From the NCBI RefSeq assembly GCF_036345255.1, contig NZ_CP107783.1:186001-250000 (forward strand): 64,000 bases of DNA, given 5' to 3'. Both the position numbers and the translations under genes were made by a program. Shown one piece after another: positions 19,195-28,165 of the stretch. Each line of letters starts with the position of its first letter. The first letter of the stretch is position 1. The notes below the pieces were generated by a model. That model was not told the origin of the DNA. It did not search any database and worked only from the letters and a program-made list of their open reading frames with translations. The stretch is from Streptomyces sp. NBC_00569. Lineage in GTDB: Bacteria > Actinomycetota > Actinomycetes > Streptomycetales > Streptomycetaceae.

Positions 19195-20979
19195 TCACAG
19201 GTCGAGGATCAGATCCGTGGGTGGCTGTGAGCAGCAGATGAGGGCGTTGCCCTCGGCCGGTAGGTCGATAGGGTCGGGAAGGTAGTCGACATGGCCGGAG
19301 ACGACTGCGGTCTCGCAGGTGTGACAGACACCGGTGCGGCACGACCACTGAACGGGGACGTCGCATGCTTCGGCGAGTTCCAGAAGTGTGCCGTAGCCGG
19401 GGTCCCAGGGGACGGTCAGGCCGCTGCGGGCGAAGGAGACGGAGGGGCCGGTGCCTGGTCCGGGTGGATGAGCGGGCAGATGCGGGGGCGGCGTATCGGT
19501 CGGGACCACTCCGGGCGTGATCGCGGTCACGGATCCGAAGGTCTCTGTGTGGATCCGTGCAGGGTCCAGGCCGCAGTCCACGAGTGCTTTTGTCATGTCG
19601 TCCATGAACGCCACCGGACCGCAGATGTAGGCGTTCGCGTCCGGTGGGAAGTCAAGGTCCTCGAGCACCTGAGCGGTGAGCCGGCCGGTGGAGGTGTAGT
19701 CGTCGCCGAGACGGTCGTCGTCGCGCGGGCGGCTGTAGGAGACATGCCGTCGGCCGGACGGAAGGCGGGACAGCAGAGCGCGTGCTTCGTGGGCGAAAGG
19801 ATGCTCCGTGCCGTCCCGGGCTCCGTGGACCCACCACACCGGGCGCGGGTCGCGGCTGTCGGCCAGTGCATGGAGCATGGCGAGCACCGGGGTGGCTCCG
19901 ACGCCGGCGGAGACCAGCACGATGGCTGCCTCGTCCTCGGCAAGGGTGAATGTGCCTCGCGGGGCAGCCACATCCAGGACGTCGTCGACCGCGACGTGTT
20001 GATCCAGGTAGGTGCTGGCCACGCCGTGGGGTTCCTGTTTGACGCTGATCCGGTATTGCGCGTCTCCGGGGCGCGCGGACAGGGAGTAGCTGCGGATGAC
20101 GGGCGTGCCGTGCGGATCGGGGCGCATTCGGACGGTGATGAACTGGCCGGGCAGCGCGGCGGGGAGCGGGCTGCCGTCGGTGGCAGCGAGGGTGAGGGAG
20201 AAGATGCTCCTGCTCTCCGGGGCGATGTGCTTGACCACCAGGGGTCGGAAGCCAGGCCAGGCCGGCGGCGGGCTGGTCGCGGCGGACGTCAGGCCTGTGT
20301 TGCCTCCCGTACTGCCTGTTGACGAGCCCTTCTGGTCGTAGTCGTCCAGAAGCGACTGCATGGACGTCTTCCAGCCGGGGCTGAGCGCGGGAATGCGGAG
20401 CGCCCGTTCGACCTGGGAGCGCGAGCGCCCAGGTTTGTAGAGGACGGCGTCGATCTCGGCGACGGTCATGGCTTCCGGCCCGGCGGAGACTTTGACGATC
20501 TCGTCTCCGGCTCGGACGAATCCTTCGGTCAGCACTTTGAAGTAGAAGCCTGGGCGTCCATGAGCGACCAGCAGGGCGGGCATCTGCGGTTCGTCCATGC
20601 GAAGGCCTACGCGGTAGCACGTCACCCGAGGCTGCGTTACTTCGAACAGCGCATCGCCGATGCGGTAGTGGTCGCCGATGCACACTTCGTCGTCGGGCAG
20701 GCCGTCCACAGTGAAGTTCTCACCGAACTGGCCATGAGTGAGATCGCCGCGGTGCAGGTGCTTCTGCCAGTGCCGGTAGGAGTCCACCTGGTACACCAGC
20801 ACTGCCCGGTACGGACCGCCGTGACCGGCAAGGTCGCCTTGGCCGTCTCCGTCGATGTTCAGCTTCCTGACCATCCGCGGGCCCGTGACCGGCCGCTTCC
20901 ACACCCCCGTATGCGTCACTCGGCCCTTCCAGGGAACATCCCGCGGCATCCCGACATTCACGGCGATGAGCGTGGCCAT
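19195..20979 (-). CDS. MOSC domain / ferredoxin reductase / 2Fe-2S ferredoxin fusion
   Basis: 594 residues with three modules. The MOSC domain (1-165) has the conserved Cys121 (QPRVTCYRVG) and is followed by a YiiM-type three-helix segment (170-215). A linker rich in Ser, Gly and Thr (215-240) leads to the flavin reductase, with FAD-binding RSYSLS at 296-301 and nucleotide-binding SAGVGATP near 358. At the C-terminus is a plant-type ferredoxin with SCRTGVCHTCE and a fourth Cys in LICCSQP. MOSC proteins of the YiiM type bind molybdenum cofactor and reduce N-hydroxylated compounds; the fused reductase and ferredoxin would supply NAD(P)H electrons internally. The specific substrate is unknown. 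Confidence 0.9.
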   Translation of the reverse strand: MATLIAVNVGMPRDVPWKGRVTHTGVWKRPVTGPRMVRKLNIDGDGQGDLAGHGGPYRAVLVYQVDSYRHWQKHLHRGDLTHGQFGENFTVDGLPDDEVCIGDHYRIGDALFEVTQPRVTCYRVGLRMDEPQMPALLVAHGRPGFYFKVLTEGFVRAGDEIVKVSAGPEAMTVAEIDAVLYKPGRSRSQVERALRIPALSPGWKTSMQSLLDDYDQKGSSTGSTGGNTGLTSAATSPPPAWPGFRPLVVKHIAPESRSIFSLTLAATDGSPLPAALPGQFITVRMRPDPHGTPVIRSYSLSARPGDAQYRISVKQEPHGVASTYLDQHVAVDDVLDVAAPRGTFTLAEDEAAIVLVSAGVGATPVLAMLHALADSRDPRPVWWVHGARDGTEHPFAHEARALLSRLPSGRRHVSYSRPRDDDRLGDDYTSTGRLTAQVLEDLDFPPDANAYICGPVAFMDDMTKALVDCGLDPARIHTETFGSVTAITPGVVPTDTPPPHLPAHPPGPGTGPSVSFARSGLTVPWDPGYGTLLELAEACDVPVQWSCRTGVCHTCETAVVSGHVDYLPDPIDLPAEGNALICCSQPPTDLILDL

Positions 20980-21208
20980 CGGTGCATCTCCCTGGTCGAG
21001 CGGACCACCCCCGCCAAGGCCACGCTAATACGCCGAGTTTCGATGGCAAGTGCAGGGCACATGAGCTCGGAGCTGCCCGGGCCAAGGTTGTGGGGCGTGG
21101 GGCTGTGGGCGCGGCCTTCCCACCTGCGTGCGACGGCGAGCCGTACGGGCTCAGGAGTGACACGCGCTCCCCCATCATCCTGGAAGGTCTGTCCAGGAAG
21201 GGTTTTCG

Positions 21209-21545
21209 ATGATGGCAACACGTGAGGTTGTGGAGAAGTTCGTCGGTCTGCTGGCCGCCGGAGACCCAGATGCGGTCGTCAAGGTGTTCGCGGACGACAT
21301 CGACTGGTACGTTCCCGGCTCGCCGTCCCTGCCCTGGACAGGGCAGCATTCCAAGGCCAGTGACGTGGCCGACTACCTCCGGACCCTCGCGGCGAACATC
21401 GACGGGCTGGACGCCTCGCAATCGAGATCAGCTTGGGCGGCGTCGGTTGCGGGCAATCGCTGTGGGCGCCTTACCCGGCAACATGCCAACCCGGTGGCAA
21501 TCCGCCTCCAAGCGCCGCCCGGACAAGGCAGCCGTCAGCTCCTGA
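21209..21545 (+). pseudogene. SnoaL-like (NTF2 fold) protein, truncated
   Basis: From ATG 21209 the peptide MMATREVVEKFVGLLAAGDP, then FADDIDWYVPGSPSLPWTG and VADYLRTLAANID is clearly the first half of a SnoaL-like domain. After about 21420 no frame continues the fold; expected segments such as VAMHL..EDGKI are absent and unrelated peptide follows until the neighbouring minus-strand gene. It is a truncated or frameshifted gene. The start has an acceptable purine-rich site (GGAAGGG). Confidence 0.6.
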
Positions 21546-22137
21546 CCGGCCCCGGGTCACTGGGATGCTCACTCAGCGGCGTCGTCTCCATGGAGAGCCA
21601 TGGTGCCAGGGGGAGTGAGTCCAGCACGGTCTGCATCTCGGCGGCGTCCCGGGCGCGCCAGAGGCCGAGCGCGTGGCCCTCGCCGGGCGTCCTCCACAGC
21701 CGCATCAGGTGTCCTTGTCCGGCGAGTGCCTTCGCGCTGACCGCTTCCGCTGCACTGGCGTCCCTCAGTGCCTGGGAGGTGGTGTCCTGGAGAGCGGCGG
21801 GAGCGAAGGCCACCAGGAACTCCTTGGCGGCGCCCGACGCGCCGTAGGCCGGCCCCGGGTCGTTCGGGTGCGGCGTCAGGGGAGTGACCTCGTCACTCCG
21901 CCACACACGCAACGGCATCGAGGACAGGACATCCTCCAGGCGCGCCGCATCTGGTGCGGCGAACAGTCCGAGCGTTCGCCACTCCCCCGGTTGCAGAGGC
22001 GGGCGCCACAGCCTCAGAAGCTGCCCCCGTTCGGCAAGCTTGAAGGAATTCGCGGCCTCACGGGTGCGGATGTCGTCGACTTCCGCCTGCGAGGTTCCTT
22101 CCGGGACATGGGTGGTCATGGTGACGAGGTATTCCAC
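21535..22137 (-). CDS. Tandem muconolactone delta-isomerase-fold protein
   Basis: 200 residues from GTG 22137 with AGGAGC 7 bases upstream. The protein is two copies of the small isomerase domain. Copy 1 has EYLVTMTTHVPEGTS, QLLRLWRPP and WRTLGLFAAPDAARLEDVL, then TPLTPHPNDPG. Copy 2 has EFLVAFAPAALQDTT, HLMRLWRTP and HALGLWRARDAAEMQTVL, then TPLSEHPSDPG. Muconolactone isomerase is normally a single ~95-residue chain assembling as a decamer; the fusion would reshape the assembly. No other catechol-pathway genes are adjacent, so an actual isomerase role is uncertain. A decayed VOC-like gene lies upstream. Confidence 0.8.
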   Translation of the reverse strand: MEYLVTMTTHVPEGTSQAEVDDIRTREAANSFKLAERGQLLRLWRPPLQPGEWRTLGLFAAPDAARLEDVLSSMPLRVWRSDEVTPLTPHPNDPGPAYGASGAAKEFLVAFAPAALQDTTSQALRDASAAEAVSAKALAGQGHLMRLWRTPGEGHALGLWRARDAAEMQTVLDSLPLAPWLSMETTPLSEHPSDPGPVRS

Positions 22138-22269
22138 GGCAGATGCTCCTGTGAGCCGGGGGTGCTGCGGTGCGAGTCGGACGACGCCTGGTACGGACAG
22201 CGGCGCGGTCACCGGCGTCCCAGGCAGCGTGGAGAGCGGGGTGGGGCAGGTCCCCGGTCGAAGGCCGTC

Positions 22270-22411
22270 CCAAGGTGTCATGCTTGGCCCGTGCCGCCTC
22301 GGCGTCGGAGACAACCCGATGCGATCCCAGCCACTCCAACGACGCGTATCGGCTGTCGGCCCAGTCGGCACACGCAGCTGGAAGCACAAGGGCCTCGAGT
22401 TTCGTGTCCAT
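22270..22411 (-). pseudogene. N-terminal remnant of a VOC/glyoxalase-family protein
   Basis: From ATG 22411 the frame reads MDTKLEALVLPAACADWADS followed by RYASLEWLG, recognisable as the N-terminus of a VOC dioxygenase-like protein (MD.KLE.VVLPV.DVDRA..FY..LGW). The match stops after about 30 residues and the frame then runs into unrelated sequence. It is a fossil only. Confidence 0.5.
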
Positions 22412-23212
22412 GTTGACCGTTTCCGCTGTCATGCGCCCGTTTCGGCACACGGAACCGCCACCTGCATCCACCGTCCCGCGGCTGACCGTCGATCGCATCC
22501 GTGGGAAGCCCTGGTCGTCGTTCCTGACGAGCGGGCGGCGCGCGACAGACGATTCGATTCCCCGCCCGTTGGGGCCAGTGGTCCCTTCGGGAGGCTTTGA
22601 TGATGGCCTGCCGTTCTGACCGGTTGTCTGCCGCGGACCGCCTAGTCGGGAGCGCCTTACGTTTCCTCCAGGTCAGAGTGACGCTGCAATGGCGAAGCAG
22701 TATCGTGTTAAGGGTCTCTTTGACTCGCTGTCCTCTGTTGGCGGGCAGCCTCCTCGGTCCTGGTCGCCAACGCGCAAGCCGTTGTCCACCCGCCCCATGT
22801 CGGTCCTTCCACAACAAGCCGCGGCCGGTGCGCAAACGACTCTCACCAGGCGTTTCCGAGGCGCACGCTCCGTGCCGGAGCGCGGACCTGTGGTGGCCCG
22901 GGGAAGTGCACAACTGGCCAGAGCGAGCAGGCGGGAGCAGGCCGGAAAGACTCGATGTCGGTTCGAGTGACGCAGACCGGTGAGAGTGCACCGGCCCTAA
23001 CCTGTCGTCGACCACACTGACGCTCTCGCCACCATGTCGTACGTCCTGCCCAACCGTGTGGCGGCAACCGAGATCTGGCTCCGGCTCTTCTGGAAACCTC
23101 CGCCCGAAGCGGCGTACGGGCGACGGAAGTTGAGAAGGCCCCAGACACGGCGGGGTGCGTCACTGACCTTCCTTGCCCACCGCATCAGATGCAGACAAGG
23201 AGGCGGCACCCG
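22412..23212. other. 800-base stretch without a supported gene
   Basis: I examined all frames and found no recognisable domain. Several open frames of 60-130 codons exist on both strands, but each overlaps others and has no start context. The promoter and leader of the DJ-1/PfpI gene must lie at the right end. Confidence 0.4.
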
Positions 23213-23902
23213 ATGGCGAAGCTACTTTTCGTGATGACCGGAACGCCGTACTGGACGCTCAAAGACGGCACCAGGCATGCGACGGGTTACTGGGCCGAGG
23301 AGTTCGCGGCCCCGTACAAGGCGCTCACCGAGGCCGGCCACCAGGTCGTGGTCGCCACCCCCAACGGAGTTGTCCCGACAGTGGACATGATGAGCCTGCG
23401 CCCCGAGATGGCGGGCGGCGCACGGACCGCTCTCGATCTGGAGGAGATCATCCGCTCCGCAGAGGTGATGCGGCGGCCGATCCACTTGGCGGACGCCCGT
23501 CTGGAGGACTACGACGCCGTCTACTTGCCGGGCGGTCACGGCCCCATGGAAGACCTGTGCGTCGACGCGGACGCAGGCCGGTTGCTGACCGAGGCGCTCG
23601 CCTCCGGCAAGCCTCTCGCCATCGTCTGCCACGCACCGGCCGCGATGCTGGCCACCAGGATTCATGGTGTGTCGCCTTTCGCCGGCTATCGGGTCACCGC
23701 GTTCACCAATGAGGAAGAGAACGCGGTCGGGTTGGGCCCCAAGGCCCGCTGGCTGCTGGAGGACGAACTCGTCGACCTGGGCGTCGACTTCACCAAGGGC
23801 GAGATGTGGAAGCCCTACACGGTGGTCGACCGAACCCTCTTCACAGGTCAAAACCCCGCCTCAGCAGCCGTCTTGGCAGAACGACTGCTCAAGGTGCTCT
23901 GA
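23213..23902 (+). CDS. DJ-1/PfpI superfamily protein (HSP31-like type 1 glutamine amidotransferase fold)
   Basis: 229 residues from ATG 23213, preceded by AAGGAGGCGG. The nucleophile elbow AIVCHAPAAML (around residue 144) carries the reactive Cys followed by His. The upstream YDAVYLPGGHGPMEDL supplies the oxyanion region and a conserved Gly-Gly-His. Family members are chaperones, methylglyoxal-handling (glyoxalase III) enzymes or peptidases; the long PxHxxD insertions here are typical of the HSP31/YDR533c branch. It is monocistronic. Confidence 0.85.
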   Translation: MAKLLFVMTGTPYWTLKDGTRHATGYWAEEFAAPYKALTEAGHQVVVATPNGVVPTVDMMSLRPEMAGGARTALDLEEIIRSAEVMRRPIHLADARLEDYDAVYLPGGHGPMEDLCVDADAGRLLTEALASGKPLAIVCHAPAAMLATRIHGVSPFAGYRVTAFTNEEENAVGLGPKARWLLEDELVDLGVDFTKGEMWKPYTVVDRTLFTGQNPASAAVLAERLLKVL

Positions 23903-24078
23903 CGCAGAGGACCACGTGCATGGATGGTGGTCCGGACTCACCGTGGTCCGGTCCGGGTGCACCTGGATCAACTTGCCCCGGGGTGCCGGGGCATCTCGGA
24001 CTCCTGTGAGCGCCATCGCTGGTAAGGAGAGCGGGACGGGGGCGCACGTCTCCACGTGAGTGGACGTTCCGCAGGCGG

Positions 24079-25790
24079 TCAGGGGGCACCGCGCGAGGCA
24101 TTGTCGGTCGCCGGTGCCTGGTCCGGGAGGATCTGTTCGGTCCACACGGTCTTGCCGCCCGTGTCGGAGGTGTAGCGGACGCCCCAGTTCTCGCTGAGTT
24201 GCGCGGAGATGAACAGGCCACGGCCACCCTCGTCGACCGTGCGGGCGTGACGCATGTGTGGTGCGGAGGGGCTGTTGTCGTGGACTTCGCATGTCAGGGT
24301 GCGGTCTTTGATCAGGCGCAGTTGCACGGGTGGAGCGCCGTGGCGGATCGCGTTGGTCACCAACTCGCTGACGATCAATTCAGTGGTGAACGCGGTCTCG
24401 TCGTCGACTCCCCACGTGTCGAGCCGGCGTCGCGTGCGCGCCCGAGCCTGTCCTACGGTTTCGGGCCTGTTGTCGAAGTCCCAGGCGGCGACCTGATCGG
24501 CGGGGAAGTCGCCGGTACGGGCAAGAAGGAGGACTGCATCGCCGGTGGGGGCATCGCTGTCCAACCGTTTGACGATGTCGTCGCAGATGTCCTGCAGGGG
24601 CCGCTCGCCGGGGACCAACAGCCGTCGGAAGCAGTCCAGGTCGGTTGGCCCGTTGGACGAAAGGGCGGACACCAGCGAGGTGGTGTACAGGGCGAGGACG
24701 CTCCCCTGCGCGAGCGAGAGGGTTGTCTTGGCGAACGGCGCCCCATCTGCGCTGCCCAGTGGCGGCCCGTTGGGGAGGTCAAGGATCTCCGTAGTGCCGT
24801 CGGGGTGGACGAGGACAGGTGGGGAATGGCCGGCCCGGGCGAGGCGGCAGGTTCTGTCGAGTGGGTCGTAGATCGCGTACACGCATGTGGCGGTCAGCGG
24901 CTGTCGGCGTAGCGGGTCGTCGGCGGCAGCGCGGCCCGCTCGCGAGCCAGGGATGTCGCGGTGTCATTGAGGCGCGCCAAGAGCTTGTCGGGCTCCAGGT
25001 CGAGAGCGGCCAGGGTTTGCACGGCCGTGCGTACTTGACCCATGGTGGCTGCGGCGTGGATGCCCTGTCCGGCGACTTCGCCGATCACCAGCGCGATGCG
25101 ACCGCCGGGCAGGTGCAAGGCGTCGAAGCAGCTGCCTGCTCCCCGGGCGCCAGGCACGAGCAGATGGGCGGTTTGGACGCCTGTTTGTGAAGGCCTGCAT
25201 GGAGCGAGCACATGCCGCTGCATGGTTGCGGCGATGGTGTATTCACGGGCGAACCGACGGGCATGGTCGAGGCACACGGCGGTGTGAGCCGCCAATTCCA
25301 TCGCGAGACCGACTTCCTCCTCCTCGAAGGCGTCGCCCCGCTTCGTCCGATACAGGCTCAGCAACCCGAGCACCGTGCCTCGCAGGGTCAGAGGAACGGC
25401 AAGCAGCGCACGGACACCCGATCCCCGGATCGCTCGGGCGCGTGCGGGGTCGGCCGCCGGCCACGGTGTCTCGTCGTCCAGGGCGACGACGCGGGGCTTG
25501 AGAGGTCAGCGCCTGCGTGTACGGGGTCGGGTACGGCAGGCTGCGCACATCGCCGATCGGGTGGGCTTGAACCTGCTGTTCACCGCCGCTGTGACGGAAA
25601 GCGGCACGACGGAGCGGAACGTCTCGGCCGAGAGGCCCCGGCGGCGGATCTGGCCGTGCACGACAGCCTCCACGACTTCCACCACCGCCACGTCGGCGAA
25701 GGCAATGCTGGGGCGGCGGCACGTCGCATCAGGAAATCTGGCCCCGAAAGTTGATCGGCATATGCTCTTGGCAACGACCAGGTGAAACAA
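24079..25790 (-). pseudogene. SpoIIE/PP2C phosphatase with GAF and HATPase domains, frameshifted
   Basis: The pieces run over at least three frames. The first is a GAF-like N-terminal part (from about 25720, including DVPLRRAAFRHSGGEQQ and LPYPTPYTQAL). The next is MLGLLSLYRTKRGDAFEEEE through MQRHVLAPCRPSQTGV and the phosphatase segment (24894-25373). From 24882 come YAIYDPLDRTCRLARAGHSP, the end of the phosphatase, and an HATPase domain (TELIVSELVTNAIRHGAPP, DEGGRGLFISAQLSENWGV) ending at 24079. The shift near 24890 is visible: PTTRYADSR stops where QPLTATCVYA should continue. It is a decayed paralogue of the intact gene at 49022-51130. Confidence 0.8.
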
Positions 25791-25810
25791 CTGACACGGG
25801 CCCCACCCCG

Positions 25811-26332
25811 ATGTACGGTCAACTCATGGACGGTGAAACCTGGTTGGCCTCCTGCCACCCTCAACCAGGGGAGGCGTACGCACAGTGGGAGAAGCCTCCG
25901 CACCTTGCCCGCTTACCGGCTGGACGTGGGTTTGACGTGCTACGCCTGCACCAGAGGCTCGGCCTGACCGTGCTGTGGGAGCTGGGCGAGCACGCTGACA
26001 CGGTCCCCGTCCTCGAGGAACACGCGCTCCCCCGCCCCTGGGTCTACATCCTCGCTCAAGCCAAAACCGCCGACAGCTGGCCACTCCATCCGGACGCAGT
26101 CATGCTCACCCACGGCGAAGAACTGCGGGTGCCCTCACCTCGCGCCGACGGCATCACCGGCGTCCAGCAGCACACCTTCCTGTGGCGGACCGCCCCCACC
26201 GGCAGCGGCGACCTCGCCGACGCCGAACAACTGCGCACAGCCTTCGCCCGGGCCCTGGACCCCGACCGCCAGGCCGCCCGGATCCGCGCCGCTCGCGCCG
26301 TCTTCTTCCACGGCCGCCACCGCCACCCCTGA
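25811..26332 (+). CDS. Hypothetical protein, possibly related to short primase/polymerase-like Streptomyces proteins
   Basis: About 173 residues from ATG 25811 (ATG 25826 is also possible; neither has a strong ribosome-binding site). The order (an Ala-Trp-rich start, GRGFDVLRLHQRLGL, PRPWVYILAQAKT, AVMLTHGEELRVPSPR) resembles short Streptomyces proteins annotated as bifunctional primase/polymerase-like. I see no catalytic metal ligands typical of Prim-Pol enzymes, so the biochemical role is unproven. The C-terminus is Arg/His-rich. Codon usage is consistent with a real gene. Confidence 0.5.
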   Translation: MYGQLMDGETWLASCHPQPGEAYAQWEKPPHLARLPAGRGFDVLRLHQRLGLTVLWELGEHADTVPVLEEHALPRPWVYILAQAKTADSWPLHPDAVMLTHGEELRVPSPRADGITGVQQHTFLWRTAPTGSGDLADAEQLRTAFARALDPDRQAARIRAARAVFFHGRHRHP

Positions 26333-26344
26333 ACGGTCGGGGGG

Positions 26345-26430
26345 TCAGTGCGGAAAGGCGAGTGCCCGGGCGATGACCGCCCGTTGGCATTGTCCGCCTG
26401 AGGCCTCGCACGACAGACGCGCGGGGGGCG
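26345..26430 (-). pseudogene. Fragment of an ABC transporter ATPase
   Basis: The minus strand encodes LSCEASGGQCQRAVIARALA before a stop at 26345. This matches the ABC signature helix (LSGGQ.QR.AIARAL), with the usual Arg replaced by Cys. Neither Walker motif is nearby. It sits downstream of the TauD-like dioxygenase and may be all that is left of a sulfonate-type importer ATPase. Confidence 0.5.
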
Positions 26431-26656
26431 TCAGCAGGGCCGAACGGGCGGGCGCCCAGACCGGGTTGGGGGTCATGGCCTGCTCGAGCAGGGTGCCTTC
26501 AAGGAGGATCCGGTCGAACTCCTGCGTCACCCCCGCCCCGGTTACCGTGCACACCCGCCGTGTCCCAGCGCTGCTGGTCGGTGAAGAGCGCGATCACTTG
26601 CGGGGGCGTCCCGGCGGGTGACGCGACGCCACCAGCCGGGACCGGGATGGACCCGC

Positions 26657-27616
26657 TTATGCGGCGGTCGTCTTCGCGGGTTCGGCAGTCGAGGCGCCTG
26701 AGGCGATACCGAAGGACGGGTCGGGGACCGCCTCCGGGCTGATCAGGGTGGAGGAGCGGCCGTCGACACCGACCGGGACGTCGCCGTCGATGGTGACGCG
26801 GCGCAGCTTGCGCTCGTGGGTGTCGGAGTCGTCGACGCCGTAGTGCTGGGTGGCGCGGTTGTCCCAGATGGCGACGTCGCCCACCTGCCAGTCCCAGCGG
26901 ACGGTGTTCTCCGGGCGCTCGATGTGGGACTGGAAGAGATCGACGAGGGCCCGGGAGTCCCGGCCGGTCAGGCCGCTGATCCGCTGGACGAAGTTCCCCA
27001 GCAGCAGGACGCGTTCACCCGTCTCGGGGTGCACGCGGACGACCGGGTGCTCGGTGAGGAACTTCGTCGAGGTGAAGACCTTCTTGTAGTGGGCGAGCGC
27101 CTCCGGCACGGCGTTGGGACGCAGGGCGGCATAGTCGTAGTCGTTGGAGTGGACGGCCCGCAGGTTGTCCGCCAGGGTGCGCAATTGCTCGGGCAGTTCG
27201 GCGTACGCGGCAGCGGTGTTGGACCAGAGGGTGTTGCCGCCGTACGGCGGGATCACGACGGCACGGAGGATGGAGAAGGCCGGGTAGGCGGGGACGAACG
27301 TGACGTCGGTGTGCCACTGGTTGGCCCGGCCGCCGTGGTCCGAGTCGATGCCGAGTGAGTACCGGCCGTCGGCCGACGGGACGGTGGGGTGGGCGACCGG
27401 GGTGCCGAGCAGGCGGCCGAAGGCTTCGTGGCTGTCCTCGTCCAGGTGGTCCTGGCCGCGGAAGAAGACGACCTTGTTGGCGAGCAGCGCTGCCCGGACC
27501 GCCGCGAGGGTCTCGGGGGCAAGGTCGCCGCCGAGCCGGACTCCGGAGATGACCGCGCCGATGCGGCCCCCGAGCTTCTGGACGGTCACGGCGGGGGCGG
27601 TGGTGGTGGCGGACAT
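26657..27616 (-). CDS. TauD/TfdA-family Fe(II)/2-oxoglutarate dioxygenase
   Basis: 319 residues from ATG 27616, with GAAAGGAA in front. The iron-binding HxD pair is at His102/Asp104 (NQWHTDVTF) and the distal His at about 262 ([10 protein letters not shown]), followed by the 2-oxoglutarate-binding Arg region [11 protein letters not shown]. Relatives desulfonate taurine or cleave alkyl sulfate esters (AtsK) to release sulfite or sulfate. It lies next to a divergent ROK regulator, a peptide-type ABC importer and a sulfatase, which supports an organosulfur role; the exact substrate cannot be read from sequence. Confidence 0.9.
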   Translation of the reverse strand: MSATTTAPAVTVQKLGGRIGAVISGVRLGGDLAPETLAAVRAALLANKVVFFRGQDHLDEDSHEAFGRLLGTPVAHPTVPSADGRYSLGIDSDHGGRANQWHTDVTFVPAYPAFSILRAVVIPPYGGNTLWSNTAAAYAELPEQLRTLADNLRAVHSNDYDYAALRPNAVPEALAHYKKVFTSTKFLTEHPVVRVHPETGERVLLLGNFVQRISGLTGRDSRALVDLFQSHIERPENTVRWDWQVGDVAIWDNRATQHYGVDDSDTHERKLRRVTIDGDVPVGVDGRSSTLISPEAVPDPSFGIASGASTAEPAKTTAA

Positions 27617-27707
27617 GGGAATTCCTTTCGGTGGACGCGCTCGTCGCCCCTCGTCAGTGCAGAGGTTCGGCCGATGGCGCGTTGATTAATCTTGGAGAGG
27701 AAGTAAT

Positions 27708-27860
27708 TCAGGCGTGAGACGGCCGCAGGCGGACACGGAGCGGTGTCCGGGAGCGGAGGTGCGAGTGGAGCGGGGCCGAGCGGAACTCGGTGGGCGAACT
27801 GCCGGTCAGGCGGCGGTACAGAGGCCCGGACATGCGGGCGTCATGGCGGGGCGGCCGGCG
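27708..27860 (-). pseudogene. Possible C-terminal remnant of an AraC-family regulator
   Basis: The minus strand gives MSGPLYRRLTGSSPTEFRSA, similar to the conserved last helix of AraC regulators (FRRLTG.SPTEFR). Only this short piece is recognisable. The rest of the dioxygenase-ROK interval, up to 28165, holds no supported gene; it presumably contains both promoters. Confidence 0.3.
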
Positions 27861-28165
27861 CGGGCGGGCCGCGCATCGGGAACTGCCGTCGCGAACATGC
27901 CCCGGAGACTTCCAGCGCCCCGAGGCGTACGTCAAGCGCCCGCCGGCGTCCCGCGGGGTGCTGGGCAGTGGTTCAATCGGCCTCTGTGCACGCCCCGCAT
28001 CGTTCCGGCGTGGTGCCGAAATACCTTGGCTGACCTGGCATTTCGTCTGTGGTGTTGAACAGGTCGGGGACCTGGTCGGCACGCCGGGCGCCAGGCCCCG
28101 CGCGATTTCATGCCGCCGTAACGTTTGCGACCGCCCCGGCCTCGCCGGACCGAAGGAAGGCTCCC

